The notes below the pieces were generated by a model. That model had not been told where the DNA came from. It did no database searches and saw only the letters and a program-made list of their open reading frames with translations. Positions 43,215 through 51,110 of a stretch of 64,000 nt of DNA are shown in pieces (the stretch's first letter is position 1; every line of letters begins with the position of its first letter). This DNA is from Nesterenkonia muleiensis. GTDB taxonomy: Bacteria > Actinomycetota > Actinomycetes > Actinomycetales > Micrococcaceae. The translations under genes and the position numbers were made by a program. The stretch is taken from the NCBI RefSeq assembly GCF_003600155.1, contig NZ_QWLD01000003.1:124001-188000 (forward strand), in the 5' to 3' direction.

Positions 43215-43985
43215 ATGGATAAGCAAACGATTCTCTGGGTAAGTGCACACCCCGAACCTGAGTCGCTGAATGGAAGTCTGCGGCGGGACGGCCTCGCCCA
43301 TCTCACCTCAGCCGGCCACACCGTTCTGGAATCCGATCTCTACGCTATGGAGTGGAATCCGGTAGTCTCCCAAGAGGATGCGGGCATTGCCGAAGGCGAG
43401 CGCTTTCGTGTGACCGAAGATGTCCGGCAGGCGTACCTGGACAATACGTTGCCCGATGATGTGAGAGCCGAACAGGCCAAGCTGCTCAGCGCCGATGCTC
43501 TGGTGATTCAGTTCCCACTGTGGTGGTACGGCATGCCCGCGATCCTCAAGGGCTGGTTCGACCGCCTGTTCATCAGCGGCTTCGCCTTCGGCAAGGACCC
43601 AGAAACCGGACAGCGGCTGCGTTTCGAGCAGGGGCCGTTCCGGGGCAAGCGGGCGCTGGCGGCTCTGACGCTGGGGGACCGTCCAGCGTCGATCGGTCCG
43701 CGGGGCAAGAGCGGGGAGATCACCGAGCTTCTCTTCGGCCTGCTGCATGGGACGTTCACCTACACCGGGATGAGCGCGCTGAGGCCCTGGGCGCTGCCGA
43801 GCGCAGATTTCACCGAAGACTACGACGCCGTTCTCTCCAGTCTCACCGGACGGCTTGACTCGCTCTTCACCGAGACCCCCATTCCCTACCGGCCGCAGTT
43901 CACCGGTCAGTACACAGATCAATGGGAGCTGGTCCCGGAACTCGCCCCAGGAGAATCCGGCCTCTCGATTCATCTGGAGAGCTGA
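43215..43985 (+). CDS. NAD(P)H dehydrogenase (quinone), flavodoxin-fold
   Basis: A 256-residue NQO1/KefF-type flavoprotein (Flavodoxin_2): ILWVSAHPEPESLNGSL at the FMN/FAD loop, FPLWWYGMPAILKGWFDR in the middle and an extended C-terminal region. It reduces quinones by two electrons, avoiding semiquinones. ATG 43215 has GAGG upstream. It is divergent from the HxlR regulator, which probably represses it. Confidence 0.9.
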   Translation: MDKQTILWVSAHPEPESLNGSLRRDGLAHLTSAGHTVLESDLYAMEWNPVVSQEDAGIAEGERFRVTEDVRQAYLDNTLPDDVRAEQAKLLSADALVIQFPLWWYGMPAILKGWFDRLFISGFAFGKDPETGQRLRFEQGPFRGKRALAALTLGDRPASIGPRGKSGEITELLFGLLHGTFTYTGMSALRPWALPSADFTEDYDAVLSSLTGRLDSLFTETPIPYRPQFTGQYTDQWELVPELAPGESGLSIHLES

Positions 43986-44096
43986 AGCACCACTGGCTGT
44001 GGTTGATCCTGAAAAGTGCGTTGCCTCCAACCCCGCCAGGGCGCCGGCGCTTCTGCCTGGTCGAATGCCGAGGGACGGCGCCGTAGAATTCTGCTG

Positions 44097-45140
44097 ATGA
44101 GTAGACCAATTCCTGCTGCCGACCTCGCTGCTGAGCTTGGTGCCAGGATCCCTGTGATAGCCGCGCCCATGGCTGGCGGGCCGAGCACTCCTGAGCTGGT
44201 GCTCGCCGCAGCATCTGCCGGAGGGATCGGATTCCTGGCCGGGGGGTACAAGACCGCCGAGCAGCTGGTTGAGCAGATCGCGCACGTCCGGGCGGAGACC
44301 AACCGCTTCGGTGTGAATCTCTTCGTGCCGAATCCGGTGCCGGTGGACCCGTCCGAGTACCAGAGCTACCGCAGTGCCCTGCAGTCCTGGGCGGAGCAGT
44401 ATGGTGTCGAGCTCCCCGAAGGTCCCAGAGAGGACGACGACGCCTGGCATGACAAGCTCCAGCTCCTGGTGGAGAACCCGGCACCAGTGGTCAGCTTCAC
44501 CTTCGGACTTGCCGATCAGAAGGCAATCACCTCCCTCCAGCACGTGGGATCAACGGTGCTGCAGACCGTCACCAACGCTGAGGAGGCACAGCAGGCGGAG
44601 GCTGCCGGAGTGGATGGGCTGATCGTGCAGTCCAGTCAGGCGGGCGGGCATTCGGGCACCTGGACCCCACAGCTGCCGCTGAAAGACACGACGACGCTCC
44701 CACTGGTACGGCAGATCAGGGCAGCGACACCACTGCCGTTTTGGGCTGCTGGGGGGATCGCCACCGCAGCCATCGTGCAGGATGTGCTTTCCGCCGGTGC
44801 TGAGGCCGCTGTGGTCGGGACCGTGCTGCTGAGGTCGCAGGAGAGCGGAGCGAGTGCGACTCATCAAAGTGCCCTGGCGTCGTCGTCGTTCTCTGAAACC
44901 CTGATGACCACAGCGTTCTCCGGCCGCCCGGCCCGCGCGCTTCGCAATGCGTTCACCGAGGAGTTCACCGCATCGGCACCACTGGGGTTCCCGGCCCTGC
45001 ACTATCTCACCGGCCCGCTGCGCAAAGCCTCAGCTGCCGGTGGAGATCCCCACGCGGTGAATCTCTGGGCCGGCACCGGCTATCCCGAAGCGACGGCGGA
45101 ACCTGCCGCCGCCATCCTGCGGCGTCTTGCCGGAGAGTGA
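44097..45140 (+). CDS. Nitronate monooxygenase
   Basis: A 347-residue FMN TIM-barrel of the 2-nitropropane dioxygenase family, which oxidises alkyl nitronates such as 3-nitropropionate. Seen: IPVIAAPMAGGPSTPEL at the N-terminus, VQSSQAGGHSG with the catalytic His, AAGGIATA and the phosphate site GAEAAVVGT. The ATG at 44097 has no ribosome-binding site and stands seven bases after TAGAAT, so a leaderless mRNA is likely. It is followed nine bases later by the APH-like gene. Confidence 0.9.
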   Translation: MSRPIPAADLAAELGARIPVIAAPMAGGPSTPELVLAAASAGGIGFLAGGYKTAEQLVEQIAHVRAETNRFGVNLFVPNPVPVDPSEYQSYRSALQSWAEQYGVELPEGPREDDDAWHDKLQLLVENPAPVVSFTFGLADQKAITSLQHVGSTVLQTVTNAEEAQQAEAAGVDGLIVQSSQAGGHSGTWTPQLPLKDTTTLPLVRQIRAATPLPFWAAGGIATAAIVQDVLSAGAEAAVVGTVLLRSQESGASATHQSALASSSFSETLMTTAFSGRPARALRNAFTEEFTASAPLGFPALHYLTGPLRKASAAGGDPHAVNLWAGTGYPEATAEPAAAILRRLAGE

Positions 45141-45149
45141 TGTCAGAAC

Positions 45150-45881
45150 GTGAACCAGCCGTCCGCATCTGTTCCCCAGGGTGAGGTGGAAGTACCTGAG
45201 CGTGTGCTCGAACGTGCCGCCGGGGACTCGATCAAACCGATCTGGCGCAATGAACTTGGCGGTATGACCTTCAGGCTCGCCGGAGCACACGGCACCAGGT
45301 ACCTGAAGTGGCAGGACTACACCGGACTGGGCGCTGACCGACACGCAGAGGTGGACCTGGGCACGGAGGCGGAGAAGCTGGCTTGGGCCAACCGGTTCGT
45401 GACCGTCCCACAGGTGCTGGACAGTGGAGTAGACGGACAGGAGGCCTGGCTGCTCACTGCTGGAATCGATGCGTCGGCGGCATATCACCCGCGCTGGCGC
45501 GCTGAACCGGAGACTGCGGTGCGTGCGATCGCCTCAGGTCTGCGGCACCTGCATGATTCACTCCCAGTGGCGAACTGCCCGTTCACTGTGCCCTGGGCAC
45601 ATCCAGAGCAGGCGCCGGCGCCGGAGCGGCTGGTGGTCTGCCACGGTGACCCCTGCGTGCCCAACACCCTGCTCGATGATGAGGGCAATTTTGCGGCACA
45701 TGTCGACCTCGGTGCGCTGGGAGTCGCTGACCGTTGGGCTGATCTGGCGATCGCCACCTACAGCATCAGCTGGGAAGTCAATTTCGGCCGCAACTACGAT
45801 GACCTGTTCTTCTCCGTCTACGGGGTGGAGCCTGACCAGGACCGCATCGCCTTCTACCGGAACCTCTGGGATGACGGCTGA
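45150..45881 (+). CDS. APH(3')-like phosphotransferase
   Basis: A 243-residue kinase-like protein of the aminoglycoside 3'-phosphotransferase group. The catalytic loop VVCHGDPCVPNTLL (HGDxxxPN) and the metal site AHVDLGALGVADRWADLA are intact; an ATP-site Lys is seen in TRYLKWQD. Such genes are common in actinobacterial chromosomes and may phosphorylate aminoglycosides or other molecules; resistance is not proven by sequence. The start is GTG at 45150, as the nearby ATG is out of frame; the ribosome-binding site is weak. Confidence 0.82.
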   Translation: MNQPSASVPQGEVEVPERVLERAAGDSIKPIWRNELGGMTFRLAGAHGTRYLKWQDYTGLGADRHAEVDLGTEAEKLAWANRFVTVPQVLDSGVDGQEAWLLTAGIDASAAYHPRWRAEPETAVRAIASGLRHLHDSLPVANCPFTVPWAHPEQAPAPERLVVCHGDPCVPNTLLDDEGNFAAHVDLGALGVADRWADLAIATYSISWEVNFGRNYDDLFFSVYGVEPDQDRIAFYRNLWDDG

Positions 45882-45894
45882 GGTCTGCCCACGG

Positions 45895-46239
45895 TCATAG
45901 CAGCGCCAGGAAGTCGCGGAGCCAGCGATCCACCTCGTGCATAGTCGCCGAGTCCACCACTCCGGTCTCACCGACGAACCGGTCACGCGTCACCGTCCGC
46001 GGCTGTTCGGTCATCGCGAAGGTCGGTTGCCGCAGGTCGAGCTGCGGACCGCGTAAGAGCACATGATTCGGCCACCCACGATCGTTGGTTGTCGCGGGCA
46101 GCACAATTGCCAAGGTATCGGCCTGCTCCAGGTACAGGTCGCTCGCAACCACCAGCACAGGTCTGCGCCCAGCCTGCTCGCGTCCTCGTACAGGATCAAG
46201 CTCCGCCCAGGCCACCGAGCCTCGGCGAAGCTCACTCAC
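45895..46239 (-). CDS. MazF/PemK-family toxin
   Basis: A 114-residue MazF-type endoribonuclease: RRGSVAWAELDPVRGREQAGRRPVLVVAS carries the conserved Arg and the RPVLVV strand; VLPATTNDRGWPNHVLL, with the conserved Thr, and QPRTVTRDRFV follow. These toxins cut mRNA at short sequences and stop growth. The ATG lies inside the end of the antitoxin gene (overlap of eight bases), the usual coupled arrangement. All expected blocks are present, so the toxin should be active. Confidence 0.92.
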   Translation of the reverse strand: MSELRRGSVAWAELDPVRGREQAGRRPVLVVASDLYLEQADTLAIVLPATTNDRGWPNHVLLRGPQLDLRQPTFAMTEQPRTVTRDRFVGETGVVDSATMHEVDRWLRDFLALL

Positions 46240-46459
46240 CGTTTCGGCCGTCGCGGAGCGTCACATCCCACGAGCGGAACTCGTCCCAGTAGCTTGCATC
46301 AGCGCCCTGGAACGCTCGTCCGAAGTCCTCCATGCGCCGCCTCCGCTCATAGGCGTCAAGCAGACCTTCAATGAGCCCAGCCGCGGTCACGCCACGCTCC
46401 CTCGCATCACGATTGATGCGGTCTCTCAATTCCTCGGGCACCTTGATCGTCGTCGCCAT
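46232..46459 (-). CDS. Ribbon-helix-helix antitoxin of the MazEF module
   Basis: A 75-residue protein. The N-terminus MATTIKVPEELRDRINRDARERG is a ribbon-helix-helix DNA-binding motif; the acidic/aromatic C-terminus (YWDEFRSWDV) should bind the toxin. The ATG at 46459 is six bases after TATACT and has no Shine-Dalgarno, so the mRNA is probably leaderless. A palindrome overlaps this promoter, consistent with autorepression. Confidence 0.9.
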   Translation of the reverse strand: MATTIKVPEELRDRINRDARERGVTAAGLIEGLLDAYERRRRMEDFGRAFQGADASYWDEFRSWDVTLRDGRNGE

Positions 46460-46468
46460 AAAATAAGT

Positions 46469-46482
46469 ATACCGATAGGTAT
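46469..46482. promoter_or_regulatory. Operator and -10 element of the MazEF module
   Basis: The palindrome ATACC-GATA-GGTAT overlaps the minus-strand -10 hexamer TATACT (46471-46466). Binding of the ribbon-helix-helix antitoxin here would block transcription. A related ATACC...GGTAT site lies at the second antitoxin gene (46967-46981). Confidence 0.65.
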
Positions 46483-46586
46483 TCCAAGATGATCTACGCA
46501 CCTCGATATATCCTGGCCTGTCCATCACTGCAGTCGACGTAGTCCAGCAGGCGTGGCCCGGAATCCTAGGGGTGGGGGGTCCTATC

Positions 46587-46784
46587 TCAGGCGAAGTCGC
46601 CACCCATCAAATAGTTGATGATCCGGCGGACTTCCCCGACGTCATAGCCTGTCCTCTCAATCTTGATGACACGCTCCAGGGAGACACTCAGAGGCTGCTC
46701 GCACATCGCCTGTGAGTTCGAACCAATGGGAACCCTCGTGGGCCATTCACGTCTCGCGGTAGTCAGGGGAACGGTGATCGCCAT
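46587..46784 (-). pseudogene. 5'-truncated MazF-like toxin
   Basis: The 65-residue frame starts MAITVPLTTARREWPTRVPI, which matches the middle of MazF toxins (VLPLTT...WPThV), and goes on with EQPLSVSLERVIKI and a C-terminal helix. The first 40 or so residues of the fold, including the RPVLVV strand and conserved basic residue, are missing; the sequence upstream of 46784 in this frame does not resemble MazF. AAGGAAG directly precedes the ATG, so a peptide could still be made, but it should be inactive. Confidence 0.75.
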
Positions 46785-46968
46785 CTTCCTTGACGGCGGA
46801 CTCGTAGTCCTCAGCGCTCACCTCAGCCATACGCCTCCAAAACTCTTTTTCCTCGGCTTCCTGGAGAAGCTGATCAAGATAGGCATGCTGAGACATCCGC
46901 TGCTGCTGAGCGAGCCGGCTGACCTGGTCGCGCAGTTCCTTGGACACTTTGATGCTCGTGAGAGCCAT
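46747..46968 (-). CDS. Ribbon-helix-helix antitoxin of a decayed module
   Basis: A 73-residue protein with SIKVSKELRDQVSRLAQQQ at the N-terminus (ribbon-helix-helix) and FWRRMAEVSAEDYESAVKED as toxin-binding tail. The first part is intact, whereas its toxin partner downstream has lost its 5' end. The gene overlaps the toxin remnant by 38 bases, more than usual, consistent with a deletion joining the two. It could now act as a solo antitoxin or regulator. Confidence 0.8.
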   Translation of the reverse strand: MALTSIKVSKELRDQVSRLAQQQRMSQHAYLDQLLQEAEEKEFWRRMAEVSAEDYESAVKEDGDHRSPDYRET

Positions 46969-46981
46969 ACCACTATGGTAT
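46967..46981. promoter_or_regulatory. Operator-like palindrome at the second antitoxin start
   Basis: ATACC-ACTAT-GGTAT overlaps the start codon of the antitoxin gene (ATG 46968). The half-sites are the same as those at 46469-46482, with a five-base instead of four-base spacer. Confidence 0.55.
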
Positions 46982-47116
46982 AACCCTCAAGGTTTATGAA
47001 GGTTGTGGTCGATCGCCCAGACACTCCCGAAACACTATGCGGTGCTCTCCAGAGAGCTACATCGACGCGAACTTCCTTCGCCCCAACCACTACGATTTTC
47101 TTGAGAGGTGATCACC

Positions 47117-47362
47117 ATGACTGAACAACCCACCCGAAGCGATATCGACGACTTCATCGACAGTATCGATCCTGCGAAAATGCGTGACGCCAAGAATCCG
47201 CGTGAGATCGCAGCCGCCCGCAAAGCTGTCGAAGAATCTCAGGCACACCTCCAGCGGGCCGTCGAGCATGCTCGCGAAGCAGGAGACTCATGGACAGCCA
47301 TCGGCATGGCACTGCGCACCTCCAAGCAGAACGCTTACCGCAAGTTCAGCCAGAATGGCTGA
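47117..47362 (+). CDS. Small helix-turn-helix protein
   Basis: An 81-residue protein. The C-terminal half (AREAGDSWTAIGMALRTSKQNAYRKF) fits a helix-turn-helix of the small Fis/sigma-like type common in actinobacteria; the N-terminal part is acidic and helical. ATG 47117 follows GAGAGG. It is near the toxin-antitoxin remnants but on the opposite strand; no partner is evident. Confidence 0.7.
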   Translation: MTEQPTRSDIDDFIDSIDPAKMRDAKNPREIAAARKAVEESQAHLQRAVEHAREAGDSWTAIGMALRTSKQNAYRKFSQNG

Positions 47363-47403
47363 CCGGGCTCCCATACTCACAGAATTTGGGAAGGTGTTAC
47401 TTT

Positions 47404-47805
47404 ATGAGCGGCCGAGCTGTTATGAGCCAACCAAGCGTCGTGATGGATGTCAGGGACCTCACTGCGAGCGCCGCTTTTTGGGGCCGACTTCTCGGAGTCG
47501 AGCCTGGCAAACCTCGCAGCAATGGCGACTATCTCACGGTCGGCCCATTAGCCTCTGGGGTCGCCTTGGTTCTGCAGCGAGTGGATGATCCGCGCCAGGT
47601 GAAGAACCGCGTGCACCTCGATTTCACGGTGGACGATATCGAGTCAGCCGTGCAGTTGATCCTCGAACTCGGCGGGAGCCGACTCGAGAAACAGTTCACG
47701 GTAAGCGGCGAGACAATGGCAGACCCCGACGGCAACGAATTCTGCATCGCCGCCTACACCCGAGACGCTCAAGGCGAGCGGGTAGAGCCAACGTCAGGTC
47801 CATAG
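47404..47805 (+). CDS. VOC family (glyoxalase-like) protein
   Basis: A 133-residue single VOC domain: MDVRDLTASAAFWGRLLGVEPG, then VHLDFTVDDIESAVQLILELGG and MADPDGNEFCIA, giving the His/Glu metal ligands of the fold. It may be a lyase, dioxygenase or binding protein; the substrate is not clear. AAGGTG lies about eight bases before the ATG at 47404; a second ATG at 47422 is possible. It ends two bases from the convergent GNAT gene. Confidence 0.85.
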   Translation: MSGRAVMSQPSVVMDVRDLTASAAFWGRLLGVEPGKPRSNGDYLTVGPLASGVALVLQRVDDPRQVKNRVHLDFTVDDIESAVQLILELGGSRLEKQFTVSGETMADPDGNEFCIAAYTRDAQGERVEPTSGP

Positions 47806-47807
47806 CC

Positions 47808-48821
47808 TCAGCCCAAAGCCTCGCCTGCCATGTCCACAGCCACCGGGGAGAAGCCGCGCCGGTTCCAGAACTCCTTGGAGAGCACATTGGACTCCACGTA
47901 GAAGAGGAAGGCATAGGGCACATCCCGGTCGGCGAACACACGCAGTGCTTCGCTGAGCAGGGCTGACCCGGCACCGCGCCCACGCCAGGACTCTGTGACT
48001 GACGTGAGCCCGATGAATCCGCGGCGGCGCGGCATGAACATTCCGATGGCCGAGTCCCGCGGCTGCTCATTGATGCGCAGAAACAGGCAGCCCACCAACT
48101 GTCCAGTGTCCGGGTCCTCCGCGACCAGACAGCGGGGGTGCACGACATCGTCGAACCCGCCGCTGACGTACCGGCGTGTGGGCTCCACTGCCTGATTCCG
48201 GCGGTGCGGAGCAGTCGTATGAAGGGCGTGGTACTCGTACTCCTCCATACACAGGGCGATCAGCTGCTCCTCATCCTCCGGCACTGCAGGACGGACAGTC
48301 ACGGCATAGTCGGACTCCGGGATCTCTGCGGGAACCCGGCGCCCGGCCATGAGCTTCTCCGGCTGCAGCCCGTGGCTGCGCCAGAAGGAGCCCATGATCC
48401 AGTCGTGCGGACGCACCGAGACCATGAGCCGGCTGATGGAGTGCGCCGCGGCGTCGTCCCTGATCCGCTGCAGCAGTGCATCGAGATGCTCGATGGCTGC
48501 CTCATCCCGCGCTGCAGCATGGCCCAGGCCGATCTGGGCGAAGCGTTCGGGCAGGAAGCTGTATCCGGGATGGTCCTCATCGGTAATCACCAGAGAGGCC
48601 CCGAGCAGGGCAACCGCCGAGCCGCCCTCGTCCAGAGCAAGCCATCCACTGGCCATCTCCGTCTGCTCCGCATAGGGCTTGAGCAGCTTCTGCGCCGCTG
48701 TTGCGGGGTCAACCGGAGAGGTGTCGGCGACCAGCGGGGTACCGTGCTGGTCGGCGATCGACTCCGTAACAAGCTGCAGGGCGGCGTCGGGCGCCTGGTG
48801 GATAGGGAGAACAGTCACCAT
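47808..48821 (-). CDS. Tandem-domain GNAT acetyltransferase
   Basis: A 337-residue protein. The C-terminal half is a clear GNAT domain (IGLTSVTESWRGRGAGSALLSEALR as acetyl-CoA loop, FWNRRGFSPV at the end). The N-terminal half has the length and pattern of a second, degenerate GNAT domain, as in mycothiol synthase-like proteins. The start ATG is six bases after TAACGT with no ribosome-binding site, which suggests a leaderless mRNA. The acceptor is unknown. Confidence 0.85.
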   Translation of the reverse strand: MVTVLPIHQAPDAALQLVTESIADQHGTPLVADTSPVDPATAAQKLLKPYAEQTEMASGWLALDEGGSAVALLGASLVITDEDHPGYSFLPERFAQIGLGHAAARDEAAIEHLDALLQRIRDDAAAHSISRLMVSVRPHDWIMGSFWRSHGLQPEKLMAGRRVPAEIPESDYAVTVRPAVPEDEEQLIALCMEEYEYHALHTTAPHRRNQAVEPTRRYVSGGFDDVVHPRCLVAEDPDTGQLVGCLFLRINEQPRDSAIGMFMPRRRGFIGLTSVTESWRGRGAGSALLSEALRVFADRDVPYAFLFYVESNVLSKEFWNRRGFSPVAVDMAGEALG

Positions 48822-48914
48822 CTAGTCACGTTAGCATCCTGGCGACGTGACGATTCGGCTGCTGCGTCACATCATCCCAGCTGAGCCGATCGTCTCAACT
48901 TGCCGACACCGTGA

Positions 48915-49226
48915 TCACTGGGTGCTGCCCAGATGCTCCTGGATCCGCTGGACCTTCTCGGTGAGCTGATTGGTGTGCCCGGGTCGGATATCGGCCTTGA
49001 CCGAGAGACTCACCCGGGAGCTGGTGGTAAGGACCGACTCGGTGGCGCGCTTAATCACGCCGAAGACCTCATCCCATTCACCTTCGACGATGGTGAACAT
49101 CGAGTTCAGCTCATACGGCAGACCAGAGTCTCTGACGACCTTGACCGCCTCGGCCACAGCAGCGGCAACCGAACCGTCGTCGTCCTCACGAGCGGTGGTC
49201 GGGGCAACGGAAAATGCGACTAACAT
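48915..49226 (-). CDS. Thiamine-binding protein (MTH1187/YkoF family, DUF77)
   Basis: A 103-residue protein with the family features: MLVAFSVAPTT at the start, LNSMFTIVEGEWDEVFGVIKRA in the middle, and RVSLSVKADIRPGHTNQL. Members form a ferredoxin-like tetramer and bind thiamine or its pyrimidine part. AAAGGAG is perfectly placed before the ATG at 49226. It is divergent from the PIG-L gene. Confidence 0.88.
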   Translation of the reverse strand: MLVAFSVAPTTAREDDDGSVAAAVAEAVKVVRDSGLPYELNSMFTIVEGEWDEVFGVIKRATESVLTTSSRVSLSVKADIRPGHTNQLTEKVQRIQEHLGSTQ

Positions 49227-49331
49227 GATGTGCTCCTTTCCCAGCGTTTCCGCTGATTCACCCAGGCTACGTGCCACAGCGTCCGCTTTGAACCCCTGGT
49301 GCGCTTCGGCTGGGGTACATACGCTGGAGCA

Positions 49332-50060
49332 ATGACTACCCTGCCATTCTTCGACGACAGCGGGATCAGCCGGGTGCTGTGCATCGTGGCGCATCCCGAC
49401 GATATGGAGTACGGCGGTTCAGCCGCTGTGGCCCGCTGGACCGCCATGGGCATCGAGGTCTCCTACCTGCTGCTGACCGCCGGTGAGGCCGGTATGCGCA
49501 GCCGAGACCCCGAGGAGGTCGGCCCGCTGCGCACCCAGGAGCAGCGTCAGGCGTGCCGCGAGGTCGGGGTCGAGGACCTCCTGGTACTGGACTTCCCCGA
49601 CGGCGCGCTCGAGCCCACCCTGGAGACCCGCAAGCAGATCGCACGGCGGATCCGACAGTTCCGGCCCGACGCCGTGGTCACCCAGCCCTGGGACCTCGAG
49701 GTGGAGTGGGGGCTGAACCACGCTGACCACCGTGCGGCCGGGATCGCCACTGTCGACGCGATCCGTGACGCGGACAACCCCTGGGTCTTCCGCGAGTTGC
49801 GCGAGGACGAAGGGCTCGAGGCGTGGGGAACCCAGTGGCTGCTGGTGGCCGGGGCCGGGCCCACACATCTGATCGATGTCTCCGGTGCACCGGTGGAACA
49901 CGCCGTGCGCTCCCTCCAGGCGCACAAGGCCTATCTGAAGGAATTGGGCGACCACATGGACCCCCAGGATGTGGTCGAGTCCATCACTGGTGAAGCCGCC
50001 CAGCTCGCAAAGGCAGGATCAGCCACCCACGCCCTGGGTGTGAGGGTCTACCAGATGTGA
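49332..50060 (+). CDS. PIG-L family deacetylase
   Basis: A 242-residue zinc-dependent de-N-acetylase. The metal motif is VAHPDDMEYGG, with a third ligand in LNHADHRAAG. The family includes MshB and Mca of mycothiol metabolism as well as sugar deacetylases; the sequence does not settle which. The start ATG is preceded closely by GGAG and by TACGCT six bases upstream, so it could be leaderless. It is followed by a regulator gene 64 bases later. Confidence 0.88.
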   Translation: MTTLPFFDDSGISRVLCIVAHPDDMEYGGSAAVARWTAMGIEVSYLLLTAGEAGMRSRDPEEVGPLRTQEQRQACREVGVEDLLVLDFPDGALEPTLETRKQIARRIRQFRPDAVVTQPWDLEVEWGLNHADHRAAGIATVDAIRDADNPWVFRELREDEGLEAWGTQWLLVAGAGPTHLIDVSGAPVEHAVRSLQAHKAYLKELGDHMDPQDVVESITGEAAQLAKAGSATHALGVRVYQM

Positions 50061-50124
50061 GGGGTCTCTGCTGTGGGCAGAAAGGGGTCCTCAAGCACTC
50101 CGATGCCTGGGTAATGTGTGAGCC

Positions 50125-50499
50125 ATGGATGAGCTCGCACAGCATAGGCAAGCACGCAGGCAACATCAGTCCGCCCAGCCACTGTGGCGGGAGGTGCTGG
50201 GCGCCCGGCTGCGCAGGCTGCGGAAGCTACGTGGGCTCACACTGACTGACCTTGCCGCTGCGGCTGGAGTCTCCCCGCAGTACCTCTCTGAGGTGGAGCG
50301 CGGACGGAAGGAACCGTCCTCGGAGATGATCGCGGCGATCTCAGGAGCTTTGGGACTCACCTTGGTGCAACTGACCTCTCATGTGGCCGATGAACTGCAG
50401 CGGACCTCGTTCACCTCGCAGCTCTCCTCGACTCAGTCCCTGTATTCACCGGCCTCGCACAGCTTCAGCGGCTCGCCTCAGCTCTCCCTGGTGGCCTGA
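50125..50499 (+). CDS. ClgR/PopR-like XRE regulator
   Basis: A 124-residue regulator. The helix-turn-helix LGARLRRLRKLRGLTLTDLAAAAGVSPQYLSEVERGRKEPSS is strongly like ClgR, the activator of clp genes in actinobacteria; here only fragments are quoted: YLSEVERGRKEPSSEMIAAI. The protein ends in ...LSLVA, a hydrophobic C-terminus like the Clp degrons of ClgR and PopR. It faces a clpP pair, and its 3' end overlaps the second clpP by 22 bases. This matches the PopR-clpP3clpP4 theme of Streptomyces. The start ATG is seven bases after TAATGT with no Shine-Dalgarno. Confidence 0.85.
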   Translation: MDELAQHRQARRQHQSAQPLWREVLGARLRRLRKLRGLTLTDLAAAAGVSPQYLSEVERGRKEPSSEMIAAISGALGLTLVQLTSHVADELQRTSFTSQLSSTQSLYSPASHSFSGSPQLSLVA

Positions 50500-51110
50500 G
50501 GCCGTCCGCCCAGAAGCTCTGGTCTGCTCCGCAGCACCTCGTCGGCCAGGCCGTACGCTACTGCCGCCTCAGCAGTGAACACCCGGTCGCGGGAGGTGTC
50601 TGCGCGCAGTGTCTCCGGGCTCTGGCCGGTGTGCTCGGCAAGCACCTGCTCGATCTCCCCACGCACCCGCACCAGCTCATCGGCGTGCAGGATCAGGTCC
50701 GGGATCGGCGCCCTGCCGGCGTTCATGGCCGGCTGGTGCAGCACGATTCTGGTGTGCGGCAGCACTGAGCGGCTGCCTGGGGAACCCCCGGCCAACAGCA
50801 CCGCCCCGGCCGCGAAGGCCTGCCCCACACAGGTGGTGGCCACCGGTGCCTTGATGTACTGCATGGTGTCGTAGATGGCCATCATCGCCGATGGATCGCC
50901 GCCTTCGCAGTTGATGTAGAGGTTCACCGGACTCTCCACCGAGGCAGCCTCCAGGTGCAGCAGCTGGGCGATCACCGTATTGGCCACTCCGGAGTCGATC
51001 GCGGTGCCTAAGTAGATGATCCGCTCGGCCAACAGCTGGGAGTAGACGTCCATCACGCGCTCGCCGCGGGAGTCACGGGTAATGACATTGGGAATGGTGT
51101 AGCTGCTCAT
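50478..51110 (-). CDS. ClpP-like protein without catalytic serine
   Basis: A 210-residue ClpP paralogue. The ClpP fold is clear (YLGTAIDSGVANTVIAQLLHLE, LYINCEGGDPSAMMAIYDTM, VLPHTRIVLHQP, DTSRDRVFTAEAAVAYGLAD). His125 and Asp171 are kept, but the block that reads GQAAS in active ClpP is GQAFA here, so the catalytic Ser is Ala100 (codon GCG, one base from TCG). It should be a non-catalytic ring subunit that pairs with the active ClpP encoded just upstream (ATGA overlap). Confidence 0.9.
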   Translation of the reverse strand: MSSYTIPNVITRDSRGERVMDVYSQLLAERIIYLGTAIDSGVANTVIAQLLHLEAASVESPVNLYINCEGGDPSAMMAIYDTMQYIKAPVATTCVGQAFAAGAVLLAGGSPGSRSVLPHTRIVLHQPAMNAGRAPIPDLILHADELVRVRGEIEQVLAEHTGQSPETLRADTSRDRVFTAEAAVAYGLADEVLRSRPELLGGRPQATRES

